Source of the DNA: Euclidia mi
Taxonomy: Eukaryota; Arthropoda; Insecta; Lepidoptera; Erebidae
Reading direction: 5' to 3'
Length of the DNA: 64,000 nt
Assembly: GCA_944739405.2 (NCBI GenBank)
Contig: OX123196.2
Span: forward strand, 55,838,196-55,902,195
In this document: positions 34,778 through 46,897 of the stretch, piece after piece
Position numbering within the stretch: the stretch's first letter is position 1
How the letters are laid out: the number at the start of each line of letters is the position of its first letter
The notes under the pieces: model-generated
What the model was told of the DNA's origin: nothing
What the model saw: only the letters and a program-made list of their open reading frames with translations
Database searches by the model: none
Position numbers and translations under genes: made by a program

Positions 34778-34853
34778 GTACCTTTGCGGATACCTACCTA
34801 AATATCAAAAACTCGAATTTTCGATATTTCGGTAGGTATCGGTACAAAGGTAC
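34778..34853. repeat. imperfect inverted repeat, about 32-bp arms
   Basis: The left arm GTACCTTTG with ATACCTACCTAAATATC pairs with the right arm GATATTTCGGTAGGTAT with CAAAGGTAC. A few mismatches and a short bulge are present. Confidence 0.85.
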
Positions 34854-37320
34854 AAAAATTTAAAGCTAATGTTGCATGTTCCTATCTAGTCAACACGTCT
34901 TAAGTTTTATACGACAGTACAGTTTTGACTAAAAGGTATCCAACATTAACTTCACGATTTAAATGATACAACTATGTTCGTGAACTGTGAAGGTTAATGA
35001 ACCAAAACATTTGCGTTGATGACCTCGACCCTATTGCGGTACCAGTTTCCTGGGTCAGACTGCGGTGTGTATACTTTTATCGTTGCCATGTCTTTTGTCC
35101 CGACGTTTCGCCACAGGACAACTTTTCACGCTACATTTTCAAAGGAATTGACGAGGTTTCCGCTTGAAATGTGACACAGAAATGACATTGTACCAAAAGA
35201 TACTGATAACAAGAGTAGTCTTGTTAGAGAGAATTAGTCTTTTAGAAAATCCTTTGTGTGTATTCAAAAATGTTCTTGATAGTTTGGTATTCTTTATTAC
35301 ACTAGCATTGCGGATTTTGATCCGAATTCTACTACATCTCTTACTGCGGAAAGGCTCATGTTCAGTGTTCAGGCAGTATTTTATAGCAGTGCTAATTTTA
35401 TTGTTACATTATTTTAATGTAGTATGGGTATTCCCTTTACTAAAGTTAATTTATCTGGCTGTAATATAGATCCAATATTCTAGACGAAGCTATGAAACCA
35501 TCAATGATTTTTGAACCTCCACCATAAAAGTAAGCAAAAGATTTACGGTTCCTTATTTCTTGGCATTTTACTTAGACAAGACTTACTACTAACAAAGCCT
35601 GATTGCGTTTGTGGCGTTGTAGTTCGTCATATCATCTAAATAGTAATAATCATAGTACTCATTTCTGTTTACCCTCACTGTTCCCTAGTTTACAGTCTAT
35701 TAGCCGCCGTATCCAAACTGTTAGGTATAGCAAACAAACATTGAATATTTTGCAAGTTTTCAAACTAAAACTTTACGACTCACGTTTTATAGTCGGTAAA
35801 AATTGTGTTCACATCGTAAAAAGAAATTGTATGTGCAGCATTTTCTAGCACAATTTGTCGGGACTATTATTTTCTTTGTACCTATGTGTCTGTTTTGTTA
35901 TAATCCTTTGGTATGATAATAAATACCAATAGAAGTAAATAAATACTTATTTTTAAAACATTGCAGCACTGAAATCGGACTGGCTCATTGCGATTTTAGT
36001 TGATAGTTATAATATACCTATTGACTAACACATGGAACGGTGGTGATATATTGGAACTGTTATAAGTTATTTTACTTCTAGGTAAATTAGTATTTTTTAA
36101 TTCATGTTGTTTTCTATGACATAGCTTCTGGTAAGGTGAAATTCTGCCCATCATTACATCGAAAAACGTTTCGCATAGAACAAAGTTGGCCAAAGTGAAT
36201 GATCATTCGCTCGAAGGTAAACATACTGTAAATCAATTTACTATCCTGCCACTCTATGTGCACACATTAGCCAAGTATCGCATAAACACCTGCATTATGA
36301 ATCCAGTGATGCAGACGAATCCCATTGGACTATTTAATGTTTGATGCATTAGTTACATCCATGTCTATACAGTCCGCCATACAATTACCTACCGAATTTC
36401 CAAATCGTACATGGAAATTTCGGCTTTATGGGAAGGAAAGATGGGTGGAAGTCCTATGGGTGATTTGGGGGGAGGTTAGTAACTATGTTACAGTGCTGTT
36501 CCTCTGGGTGGTGACATGGCCATCGGAATTACTCTAGGGACATCGACATGTAAAATTTTGATCGATGATTGCGCGGTTTAGTAATTTAGTTTAACGCCTA
36601 CGTTTTTGTTTCATGTAATAAATAGTTTTGATGAGTTATGGGAATTAGGTATTGTTGATTTTGAATGTACATCCACTGCTGTCCCATGGGATAATATAAT
36701 GAAATTCATAATGAGGCTATAAGAGTTAGTTTCATCCAATCCTTAGTAACGGTAACTAATAATAATATCTATACTGATAAATTAAAGTTGTTATAGTACA
36801 GGCAAGTGACAACGATGCTTTTATATGTGTAAATTAGAAACGGCTAGTAAAACACATTGTTACTTTTGTTTGTAGTTATAACTGCTGACGTTGAATCCAC
36901 AGAATAAAAATGAGGTCCGATTACCAAGGAGCGCCCTTTCAAGCTGAGCTGGCAATTGAATTAGCTTGCATGACTGCGTAACACTATGATTAGCTTATTA
37001 GTTAACGTTGTCATTCGCAGTGATTAGAATTACACGCTTGAATGTGTGCCTGCAGGCTATCTAGCCAAATTGATATGAGAAGCTGTAGTATAATAATGGT
37101 AAGTAATCAATAGTAATCAATCTATAAGCTTGGGATTAATAAACATAGATTAATATGTCTGTGTAGCATGATGTATCCGTAGACACATACATCAACTGAA
37201 GATGCTGTTGCATATTCTGTGCAACCACATATTCGTAAGTGACGTGCATAAAAAATGTATGCCTACTTTTCCCTCTGGAGTAATCCTCTCACTGCTTTTG
37301 TAGGTGAAAGACTTTTTAGT
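34854..37320. other. no gene recognised
   Basis: AT-rich DNA upstream of the minus-strand gene; its missing 5' exon(s) may lie here or beyond. A block at 35095-35120 (CCCGACGTTTCGCCACAGG) resembles one at 18316 and may be a dispersed repeat. No open frame is convincing. Confidence 0.5.
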
Positions 37321-37324
37321 GTAC

Positions 37325-37385
37325 AACCCTTACAGATAGCCTATTTATTTGATTTGATTTTTTTGATTTGATTTTAATCTACATT
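37325..37385 (+). repeat. LINE-tail-like TTTGAT repeat
   Basis: TTTGATTTGATTTTTTTGAT following AGCCTATTTA is typical of a 3' LINE tail. No coding remnant is attached. Confidence 0.4.
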
Positions 37386-37544
37386 TAAAATTATTGTAGC
37401 ACGTTTTTATTAATTAAAATAATCTGATTAACTATTTATTTGCCATGAACGAGATCGAGGCAACTTTACTTTTACTAATTTGTAAGGAAAGCCAGTCGAA
37501 AATATCTGAAACGCGTACCTTCGAAGTTTAACGTTAAGACAACG

Positions 37545-37640
37545 TGCCCTCCAAAGCGCGGAAGCGCTCTGATGTAAATTCTTCAAGCGGTCACCGATCC
37601 GTCTGGCGAACCCTGCAACTGTTGCTTAATTTTTAGCTTA
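37545..37640 (-). mobile_element. 5S rRNA-headed SINE-like copy A
   Basis: On the minus strand, ATTAAGCAACAG, then GACGGATCGGTGACCGCTTG resembles the 3' two thirds of 5S rRNA, including its internal promoter region. About 15 bases later comes CAGAGCGCTTCC, shared with copies B and C. Confidence 0.5.
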
Positions 37641-37740
37641 ACTTTGCGAATCTATTATGATCCGTTAGTCAAGTCTCGCTATGGACGCTATCTTATGCTC
37701 GCTCAACTTGACGTAGCTCAAAAGCATACGTAAGCATACG

Positions 37741-37771
37741 TCTCATGCCTAATATGGGATTAGGCATGAGA
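37741..37771. repeat. 13-bp perfect inverted repeat, 5-nt loop
   Basis: TCTCATGCCTAAT (37741-37753) and ATTAGGCATGAGA (37759-37771) flank ATGGG. Confidence 0.9.
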
Positions 37772-38861
37772 CCGATATATCAAAACGAAACTGAAATCCG
37801 ATTGCAGTCAGAAATCGTATCGTATCGATATTTCAATATGAGAAAACCGATTATAGAAAACGCAAAACAATACCACGATAACGCAAACAATCTAATCCGA
37901 ACCAAACGGAAACGGTGCAAGCGCAACCAAACTACAAAGTAAATCTAAAGCTTACATTTTCGATAGTTTTCATATTCATTCGTTCTCTTTCACTCTACCC
38001 AACGACTACTTAGTTAGAATGAGAGAGAGCGAATTTCATATCCTTTTCTTTCTTACTTAGTGATCCGTTTAAAGAGCAAAAGAGATGAAGCGAATCGATC
38101 GGCGCCAAGCAAGCCAGTCGTAGTCGTGCGTTATGGATTTTGGCGGTTTTATGAATTGCAGATTGAATAGAAAAAATAAAACTAAACATCGAGGCGATTT
38201 TAAAAAGTTTTATTGTCACGTTGTTAGGATTGTAAAGTGTAAATAAATAGGAACAATTCGTGTTGTGTAATTTTAGTTTGTTTGGCGACTGAGTTTTTCA
38301 ACAGTTAGTTTTAGGTAGTTAGTAGCTCATATCTGTGGTTAGTAGGTTTTCTTTTTCAATATGTCACGCAAACCAAGCGAAATATGGACGCATGACATGA
38401 CAAAACAATAAGAATTCGATTGTTTGCGTTTGTCTACGCAACTAGTAATTACGCTCGTCGCTCCGACATCCGCTATAGAAATCGATTTCTAAAATCGGTT
38501 TTTGAAATCGATTTCAGTATCTGAAATCGAATTTGTATCAGTTTGCGGAAAAATCCGAAAATGCCTAGCCCATATACTAGAATTCGTTAGATTTGGATTG
38601 GTATTTGCTTACCTGTATCCATCAGAATTGTTACTTACCGTTTTCAAAGGGTATTGCTGTTATAGAAAGCGTCAGATTGACTGTGATTAAAAGAGGTACA
38701 TCACTTTTCCTGGCGGATAAGAAAAGCCATAAGATGTTAGGTTGTGTGCCAGCAATTCATGTTCATTTTCTGTAGAAAGATCGACAGAGTTATTTATTGC
38801 TAACAAGAATATTTATAAAGAAATGCAAAATTTAAAGCATGATTACGCGTAAAATTTTGCA

Positions 38862-39114
38862 TGTGTCTGCCTCGTTGGTCTCGCGGCATAAATGTGCGCG
38901 TGGGATTGGGAGGGTCGCGCTAAGTGTTATTTGGTTTTCCCGTTAGGCAATTCTCAGTAGCAGCACGGAGTCTTGTAATGTGCCCGGTACGGCAATAGGC
39001 TCGCCCCCTATTACGTGGGACCTATAAATTCATAGCGAAATGTGGGTGTAATATTACACCTCTGCTTACCCCTTCGGGAATACAGGCGTGAGTCTATAAA
39101 TAAATAAATAGATA
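38862..39114 (+). mobile_element. tRNA-headed SINE with RTE-like tail
   Basis: The left target copy is GATTACGCG, TAAAA, TTTTGCA at 38841-38861; the right copy (39115-39130) lacks the TAAAA. The head has GCCTCGTTGGTCTCGCGGC (A-box-like) and a decayed B-box. The tail has CTGCTTACCCCTTCGGGAA, then GGCGTGAGTCTATA and an AAAT repeat. It resembles the 3' end of the RTE elements at 16725 and 61745. Confidence 0.88.
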
Positions 39115-39427
39115 GATTACGCGTTTTGCACGGACTGCGTCATTATCATCCTCTCATTGACTCATCCCAGGAGTCAACAAATGTCTTGATTCGCAACAGG
39201 GACAAAACTAGTGTTGCGATAAGCCTTGCAGCCCAGGGTCCGCTCGTGTACGAGGATGGACAGTAGGTAAAGTGATGGTATAAAAGTCATGCCACGGCTA
39301 AGGCAAGTCAAAGATAAAAATCACCTATATTTTCGAACAATCTTGAGAAGTATAAGCTACTTTTAAGCTTATGATTGTTCAAGCACACAATTCTACAACC
39401 CATTCATATTGCACTAACTCATAATAT

Positions 39428-39691
39428 AAATAAATAATAAATATTCTACCACATTCACACAACACCATCTAGTCCCAAACTAGCCAGAGCTTGTACTATG
39501 GTTACTAGACAATGGATAAACATAATATATACTTTTTTTTGTAAATACATACCTACATATCATACATAGAAGCACCCAGACCTAGACAAACATTCATGTA
39601 CATGCACACAAATGTTTGACTAGAGCAGGAATCGAACCCGCGACCTTCGGCGTAGCAGTCGCTTACACTCCCGCGGCGCCAGCCGGTCGTC
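39428..39691 (-). mobile_element. tRNA-headed SINE
   Basis: On the minus strand, GACGACCGGCTGGCGCCGCG is followed by a good B-box, GGGTTCGATTCC, then an AT-rich body and a tail of TTTATT/ATTT repeats near 39430. The pol III box spacing fits a tRNA-derived SINE. Target duplication not resolved. Confidence 0.75.
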
Positions 39692-40814
39692 AAATCAATT
39701 ATATCATCAATTATAAAAAGTAAGAACCAATCATTGCTGTTCTATCTCTCACCTTATACCATACTATACGAATAAAACAATTCACCACATATAATCTTAA
39801 TTACGTGACGAGCATTAATTGTACCCAATAGTATTATCTTAATATATTATTCAAGAAGTAATTCCCAGTGTGACATACATTGCTCCTTCTCCATGACGTA
39901 GTACTATTATCTATTAACCGTCGGTGATAGAGCCAGTAATGGATGACGCACGTTCCCCCGCGATATGTGGAGTTGTAAACTGTAGTCAGGAATAGATCTG
40001 ATTAGTTAGGTGATTTGGTTAGCTTAGGTATGGGAGTTGGAAGACTCGATCGATCAAACATTCGCGAATACCTACGAATATAGAATTCGTGGGTGTTCGA
40101 GGCGCTAAAAATAACATTGTATTTTGTGTTATGCAAGGGACTCTAACAAAATATTATTTAACACTTTTTGAGATAAGGTTGTCTCATCTGATTCCCTCCT
40201 ACTTCATTTGTGTAACACAATATATTGTTCGACCTAGGAATAAATCCACGTCATGAGACGAGCTGAAATGGTCAGCTTAACTACGACATACGAAATTGTT
40301 GATGGTCTTGTTGTGTTACAAAATACAATCGGTTTCATTGTACTTCTGCAATAGCTATCATTATTCTCGCTGTTTCAAAGACCACTTTTCGGCGACTGAC
40401 TACAAATATTTGACCTGCGTATCTTAAAGAGACCTATGGACCCTAGGGACGAACCGGTCACAAGAAAAAACTAACGCACCAATGATGCATTTCTACAAAA
40501 GAAATATGATTTCAGCGAATACTTATTCACTGAAGAAAATAAGCTTCAAACATGAATTCTATTTCAACTTTTTGTTGGCTTTCTAATACAGGCCTCAGTG
40601 TTCCACATGAGCGCACATGTAAAGATTACAACACAGGTAATCGCATCTCTTAGTCGAATGCACAGGAAACGTCGGTGCGGCGTCTCCAGCTTATCCATAT
40701 AGAGTTAAAGGATTATGTCGATCCCTTTAGACGGTGGCGTGCGCATGAGTTCCTCTTGCACCTGTTTGGTTACGTACCACATTATAGGTTATCTATGCCT
40801 GTGTGAGGTGTTTA
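39692..40814. other. no gene recognised
   Basis: Mostly AT-rich unique sequence without supported coding or repeat ends. Confidence 0.5.
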
Positions 40815-41104
40815 TTTTATTTATTTATTTATTTTAAAACTTTATATACACAATGCGTTTACAAGGTGGACTTAATGCCTTAGGCATTTTCCGTCAGTCT
40901 ACCTTAGGGTGGTGCAGAGATTAAAGGTAGGTGTATTTTACAATTAATTTGAGACTGATGTAGTTTTACTTAAATATTATTAATTACATAAATATATACT
41001 ATACATCAATATAAACTATACATAAATATACACTATACATAAATAAATATTATGCATACATATTTTATAATAATACAAAACAAATACCTTGATATGAACG
41101 AATG

Positions 41105-41925
41105 CTATGCTACTTCTGCTAACTTTTCCAATAGCAGTGCTTTAACTTTTGATTTAAAGCCATACCTGGTAATGGACGTCCTGACTTTGAGAGGGAGAGC
41201 ATTCCAGAGAAGGATAGCTTGTATAGAAAAAGAAGAGTGAGTGAAATTGGTAGTATGAGGAGGACAAAGAAGGAGAAGAATATCAGATGAACGAAGGTTT
41301 CGGTCGTGAATTGAACAAAGATACTGAAAATGATCACTTAAGTACTTTGGGTTATTAGGGGACATAAGGATAGAATAGAGGGTTGTGAGGGCGCGCAAAC
41401 TGCGTCTTTGACGAATTGGAAGCCATTTCAATTGAGAACGAAAAGTAGACACATGGTCATACTTGCGAAGATTGAAAACGAATCGAATGCAGTTATTGAG
41501 AAGACGGTCAAGTTTGTTAAGAAGATCTGCATTCAGGTCATAGTAACATACATCACCATAGTCCACCAAGGGAAAAATTAAAGCTTGCACAAGCAATTTC
41601 TTAGTCGTGGACGGCAGAAAGTTCCTCAACCGATAGAGAGTGCGTAGGGTACCGGTCATTTTTTGAAATTTTTTGAAAAAATGACCGGTACCCTACGTAC
41701 CGGTCATTTTTTGGCTCACTTGCGTCACTTGAGATTGCCAACTTAGAGTGCTATCCATATATAATCCTAAGTTCTTGACAACTGGACACATTTCAATAGT
41801 AGTGATATTATAAAAAAGTTTCGGGAGAGATGTAATGTCAAGTTTTCTGATAGAGGTGTTCCTTCAATCAGAAGGGAAACTCGGACTAGAATAGATGATA
41901 TTGTTGCGAGGGACTATTATTATTC
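41105..41925 (-). pseudogene. LINE reverse transcriptase C-terminal part, disrupted
   Basis: The clean frame (41659-41105) carries LRNFLPSTTKK, LIFPLVDYGDVCY, IRFVFNLRKYDHVS and QLKWLPIRQRR, the conserved post-palm 'thumb' region of CR1/L2/Jockey-like LINEs. Upstream on the minus strand, sequence encoding VVKNLGLYMDSTLSW reads up to the hairpin, after which a MTGT segment is repeated. The YxDD palm is outside the retained part. It is not functional: it lacks the catalytic core and is split by the inverted insertion. Confidence 0.8.
41643..41697. repeat. 22-bp perfect inverted repeat within LINE coding DNA
   Basis: Arms 41643-41664 and 41676-41697 are reverse complements with an 11-nt loop. 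A third copy of part of the motif, TACCGGTCATTTTTTGG, follows at about 41698. The flanking LINE frame is intact on both sides, so the extra inverted piece is an insertion. Confidence 0.93.
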
Positions 41926-42844
41926 GTGCGGGCACTTATGTAAGAGTAACAGGCAAGTAATATTTTAGATTAATTGATGCAAAATGCGTCCTTCAGTGTA
42001 TTCTCTCAATGAAGAAGTTTAAAATGATGCAAGTAAGCAATGAAAGGACGAAAAAAAGGTGCAGCGAAAATTTGGGAAGGCAAACGTTTATATTTAATAG
42101 TCAACTAAAAACAGTTTATTATTGGTGATAGACTAACACAGCCCACGATAAAGCGCACTACTCTACAAGGTACTTGTACACCTGCGGCATGAAAACACTC
42201 AAATTGTCATCAAGAAATACAAACTCAGGAAAATAATTCTACAGCTTGGCAGTACGCATAAGAAAAGTGGAAGCAAAACCATGAATTATCGAAATAAATT
42301 ATGTATTACTTCTTGGACATTTCATTGATAACATAAAACCGATAAAGAAACAAAGGCGACAATAAAGTGGCACGACAAACTGCGAATGTGTTCGAACGAG
42401 TATTTTGGTTTCTGGGCCACTTGTCTGAGACGAACAGATGGTTCGTCTATTTTAAAACAACTTTTGAAACGTTTATTTGGAGACTCCAGTTATTTATTTT
42501 GTCATTCTTATGTCTTTTGTATAGGAAAAGTGTTTAATCTTTTCTAAATATATTATGTCAAGACGTTTGTAAAGAAATATTTTAAGTTTTATTAAGGTTG
42601 ATACGGTTTGAGGTATACCGTATACATAGCTTAATGCTAAAATTAAATCTGCTCAGTTCGTCACTAAAATGTTACGATTAGTTTATTGTCTAGTGTTCTT
42701 CCTTGTGAAGTCAAACCTGCTTATTCTTTCGTGTGAGTGTGTGCCCAACTCAGGTCTCGATGTGTTAAGGCCGCTCAAAAGCCTCTGATATTGCCAAGTA
42801 ATTTATGTCTGGAATAAGAACTGGGCCGATAGTTCTAAGTCTCG
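41926..42844. other. no gene recognised
   Basis: No open frame or repeat with defined ends. Confidence 0.5.
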
Positions 42845-42940
42845 GTAGCGCTCTGTGGTGCATGCCACCAGCGGTCACCCATCTAAGTGGTGACCTCAGG
42901 AAACGTTGCTTAACTCGTCTGATGTTTTACGATCAGAAAG
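42845..42940 (-). mobile_element. 5S rRNA-headed SINE-like copy B
   Basis: The clearest of three copies. On the minus strand, GAGTTAAGCAACGTTTCC and then CACTTAGATGGGTGACCGCT follow animal 5S rRNA closely through the internal control region, then diverge. It continues with CACAGAGCGCTACC, shared with the other copies. The first third of 5S rRNA is poorly matched, so it is not a functional 5S gene. Confidence 0.6.
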
Positions 42941-43487
42941 TTAGTCACACAAAGATTTAACCAAATGAAATTTCAATATGCTATCCTACTTCATACAATA
43001 AACGCAAAAGTTTGTGATGATGAGTGAATAGATGTTTTTGCATTATCACGAAAAATAACTGATTGGCTTTTAATAAACTTGGCAGCATTACAACTTATAC
43101 AACATAATGCTCACAGGATAACTTTTATCGCGGATACCTACACCTGATGGACCACAAAAGCTGCAGTCCCCCTTATAACTAATCATAAAGTTGAATAGTG
43201 TAGGCGTTTTATCATAAACATGACCTCAAATGTTTTCCTCATTTTCAACAAAGGTCACAAGGTAAAAACTTCAAAGAGATGGCACCCACTTCTGACTTTT
43301 AGAAGTTGTACATACATTAATTAGTTAATTATTGTGCTCTTTGAAAGTCAACAAACGTTTCGGCGAATTCTACGTCTGGTTATGCCCAATTACCTCATTT
43401 GGCTAGTACTTAAAATATAATAAAGAATATTATGTTTATTGTTTACCGTAATCTAGAAACAAATACAGTACAATAAAAATAAAAGTA

Positions 43488-44759
43488 GGGTAGACCGGGG
43501 TCGGTTGAAACATTTTTGACCAATTAGCTCAATAAAGCCACATATTGAACTAAGCGTATTTGAAAGTTTATTTTAAATTAAGTTTAGTTATCTAACTATG
43601 AAATGGTTGAGGTTTAGGCGACAATATGTGCTTTTGTAAAGTCATCACATGCGCTTTAAAAAATTTGGAACATTCAATTGACCCCGTTCTCGGGGCGGTT
43701 GAAACAGTGAATGGGGTCAATTGTAATAATAAGAAATAACGATCACTATGTTGTTATAAATGTTTCTATGTATGTCGAATCATAGGTATTAAAGTCCTAC
43801 ATCAGCGTCAGTCTCATTTTAAACAAAAAAAAGGAATAATACTTAAAAAACACATACAATCTTTCATGTAACAAAATTTGCCATTTTGTGACATACATCG
43901 ATTCTTCAAATAAAATAAAGTAAGTACTTTCAACAATAAGATGTTGTCTAAAACTGTTTTTAACGGTAAAATTTAACTAAACTAACAAAAATAAGCTCCT
44001 TGTAAAGAAAAGAAAACAAATTTAACATAATTTCTAACTTAAATTTCAATCGGATTCACAATTATGGCACAAAGAAGTAAAATCACCGGCAGTACAGGCT
44101 TCATGGGCCCTAATTAGACAGCCCGAACACTGTATCAAATCGTCGCTCGATCTGCTAGTGCCATAGCTCTCCATGCAGAGAGATTGTTTAATACTAATCT
44201 TCATCGTCATCTGACGATACTGTTGTGTTTTTGGTCTCTCTTTATAATTAAAATTAAATCATTTATAATTAAAACAAAAGCTTAATAATATTCGATGTAC
44301 TAACATAAGCTTTTTAAGTTTCAATGGTTACTAAAACAGTAAGGAGATTGTAGCGGGGTCGGTTGTAACGTTTCATCCGTCCCCAATAAAAATGTTACAA
44401 TCGTACCCGGCAGTCTACTTTGTAAAGTTTTCGTCATAACCTCAAAACTACACGAGGTAAATAATATTGATTTGTTCTTATTTCATCTATTATAATCAAT
44501 GTCAATTCTCTAAAAGCCGTAATACGCGTATTAAGCATTTATTATGAATAGTTTACAAAGAAAAGCAATTAAACATATTTACTTTTGGTTTCAAAAACAC
44601 AATGACCCCGTTCACACAAGTATGGCGCGCCCGTCATAAGACTTTTCCGACCGTTAGTCGCGACACTCGCTCCTTATACCCATCCCGCTAACCACCTCAG
44701 TTTCCGATGTATAGGCGTTGTTACAACCGTACCCTGTAACAACCGACCCCGGTCTACCC
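43488..44759 (-). mobile_element. pogo/Tigger-like Tc1-mariner element, non-autonomous
   Basis: Perfect 20-bp terminal inverted repeats, GGGTAGACCGGGGTCGGTTG, are flanked by TA (43486-43487 and 44760-44761), the target duplication of the Tc1/mariner superfamily. On the minus strand, 44160-44046 reads into a C-terminal CxxC, HEAC, CHNC finger ending CESD, which I associate with pogo/DDE_1-type transposases. The rest of the transposase is gone. GGGGTCGGTTGNAAC-like motifs recur inside, near both ends. Confidence 0.75.
44046..44160 (-). pseudogene. transposase C-terminal zinc finger remnant
   Basis: About 35 codons read IQCSGCLIRAHEAC, then LCHNCESD and a stop. The Cys/His spacing resembles PHD-like fingers at the end of DDE_1 transposases. 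No catalytic residues remain. Confidence 0.55.
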
Positions 44760-45089
44760 TAAAGGGTTGAATCGGGTTACTGAACACCGGTAAAGTTCAA
44801 AGTTTAGACTAATATATATGTATAAAATAAATAAATAAATGATTATAATTAAAATGTAAGCTTAAATGTGTTAATAAAAGCTTTGACATTTAAAAATATA
44901 ATTGTGGACTAATATAATTATCTATTTATTATTATAATTTATTTATCTTGAACTGACATACATATTATATTAAAATTATATTTTTTTTCTTTCGAACTGA
45001 CATATTACTTTGACATTGTTAATTAATTAGTATCACAATTATTATCATTTACGGGAGTTCAGATTAATTTGTTGTTTTAATTAAGGTTT

Positions 45090-45250
45090 TAAAATAATTA
45101 ACATAAAATATAACTTGTGTTTGTCTACTAATACAAATATTTGCATACCATATGTAATGGTAGAATGTAAATGGGCCATTTTATATTATAAGATCATACT
45201 CTGTATACCTACATTCTGGCAAATAAAGAACTTTGACTTTGACTTTGACT
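45090..45250 (+). mobile_element. LINE 3' tail with CTTTGA repeats
   Basis: TTCTGGCAAATAAAGAACTT followed by repeated TGACTT is typical of a LINE 3' end with its microsatellite tail. No coding part is attached. Confidence 0.5.
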
Positions 45251-45349
45251 ATGATTGTATGTATTTATTAAGTTTAAATTCAATTCAAACATCCGTCCAC
45301 GCAAACTTTCACGTTTTCAGCAGTAGTAATGATGTGACAAAATCTTTAC

Positions 45350-45530
45350 TAAATAATAAAGCTGAAGAGTTTGTTTGTTTGGTTGAACTCATTAATGTCA
45401 GGCATTACTTGTTTGATTTGAATAATTATTTTGTGTTGAAGAGCCCATTTATCTAGGAAAGCTATAGGCTATTTCACCATCACGCTATGACCCACGGAGG
45501 CGGAGAAGTCGTAAATAACGCGTGTGTAAC
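45350..45530 (+). mobile_element. Helitron-like fragment
   Basis: Contains AAGCTGAAGAGTTTGTTTGT and later CATTTATCTAGGAAAGCTAT, blocks I recognise from the same widespread lepidopteran Helitron-like family as 14590-15056. The ends are eroded. Confidence 0.5.
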
Positions 45531-45989
45531 CGCAGGCCCAGACAATGTTTCATAATTTCCAATACAGTATGAAAGCTTTCTAGATATCAATTATAAATGA
45601 GCTTCTAATGTAAATAATGTTACAAGAACATGTAGAGATTAGACTTCGTAAGCGAATGAGTAAAGATAATAGGATAATCTAAAAGGTTTTCATAAGCTTC
45701 TGCATATTTAACTTCGTTATCTTATAAAACAGAACCATGCTCGAATATAAGTGTTGCCCGTATATAAGAGTATATTGCTAGCATAAAAATTTAAACTTAC
45801 AATACTTGGGTGTTATATTTCTGTAGTGGGTGTCTACATCATGGAAGACACGCACTATCTAAGTGTAATGATACTAGTTTCAGCAGTTTAGGCTCTACGA
45901 TGATACGCCAGTTAGGCAAGTTACCTTAATGTACTTTCAATATCTATTTTACCCTTTTAGGGTATAATAGGGGCTGAAAATGTTGCGGG

Positions 45990-46225
45990 CAACAACTCTT
46001 TATATTCCTTTCGCAGTCCACTGCTAGACGGCCTTTACTAATTTACTTCAATAAAATCAATAGGATGATTTGGGCTACTATGTCGTTGGCCAGACAGGTT
46101 GGCATGGAGTATGATGTCGCGTTTTCCATCTCCTTACAAAGATACTATTTGTTTCGTGTGTTTTCCGTAGTCACACATCCATGGAATGAAATAGAGTAGT
46201 GACACTGTACTCTTCACCACAATGT
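45990..46225 (-). mobile_element. diverged SINE of the 26556 family
   Basis: Shares CAGTCCACTGCTAGACGGCC, GGCTACTATG and a GTAGTGACA block with the copies at 26556 and 46898, with many changes. Confidence 0.55.
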
Positions 46226-46359
46226 GGTGTGTCCGATTTGTGACAATAGAGCCAACTTTTTAACATTAGACCTTAAAACAAAACTGACGAAATATGGTAT
46301 ACTTACATTATTTTTGTCGATTGTATCAAGGTAACACAATCGTGTGTGTAGAAAATAGT

Positions 46360-46570
46360 TCATCCACATAATCCTGCCATAGTCCAATCCTGGATATAGG
46401 CCTCTCCAATGGCACGCCACTGTGCCCGATTATCGACTTTTAGTGTCCAGCCGCTGCCAGCCACTTAGCGTACCTATATCGTCACTCTACCTAGCCGGAG
46501 GGCGTCCTACACTACGTATTGCCATGCCACGGTCTCCACTCTAGAACACGACTACTCCAACGGTTATCAC
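46360..46570 (-). pseudogene. LINE C-terminal remnant
   Basis: The minus strand can be read as RWSSRVLEWRPW, then a stop-rich stretch ending near an ISRIG-like segment. This resembles the C-terminus of lepidopteran endonuclease/reverse-transcriptase LINEs (RWS-x-RVLEWRP then WxDDI then YVQQW). Several stops are present. The 3' tail fragment at 21931 may belong to the same LINE group. Confidence 0.5.
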
Positions 46571-46897
46571 TATAGACAATAAAATTAATTTTCGTCACCG
46601 TTTACACTGACTAATTATCATTATGACTAGATAGAATTAGTGTTCAATTTTAATGCAATAAATGTTTCGATTGTCGAGTTGACAGTTCGTATATTAAATA
46701 TTGTTCGTAATATTTCAAAACCGTGGTCATTGGCGGTTATCCAAGTGGCCGGATAAAGCGAGCCATTCAGTGCGCGATAAGCTTCGCACTCAATTTTAAT
46801 AAAGCTGTATTGTTGATTTTATGATTTTTTTTTATCTTTTATACGGGAAACTAAATGGTACGGGAGTGGAATGGGATTTGAAAGGAGATATTTTTTT

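Larger units (their letters stand above)
40815..41925 (-). mobile_element. CR1/Jockey-type non-LTR retrotransposon, 3' part
   Basis: A minus-strand LINE: the coding remnant runs from about 41925 down to 41105, then a 3' UTR, then a tail of ATTT repeats at 40815-40840. The 5' part is missing. An inverted duplication at 41643-41697 interrupts the coding part. Confidence 0.82.

Noticed and set aside
42845..42940. Functional 5S rRNA gene
   Set aside because: The first third is poorly matched and the end diverges; it shares a non-5S extension with two other copies.
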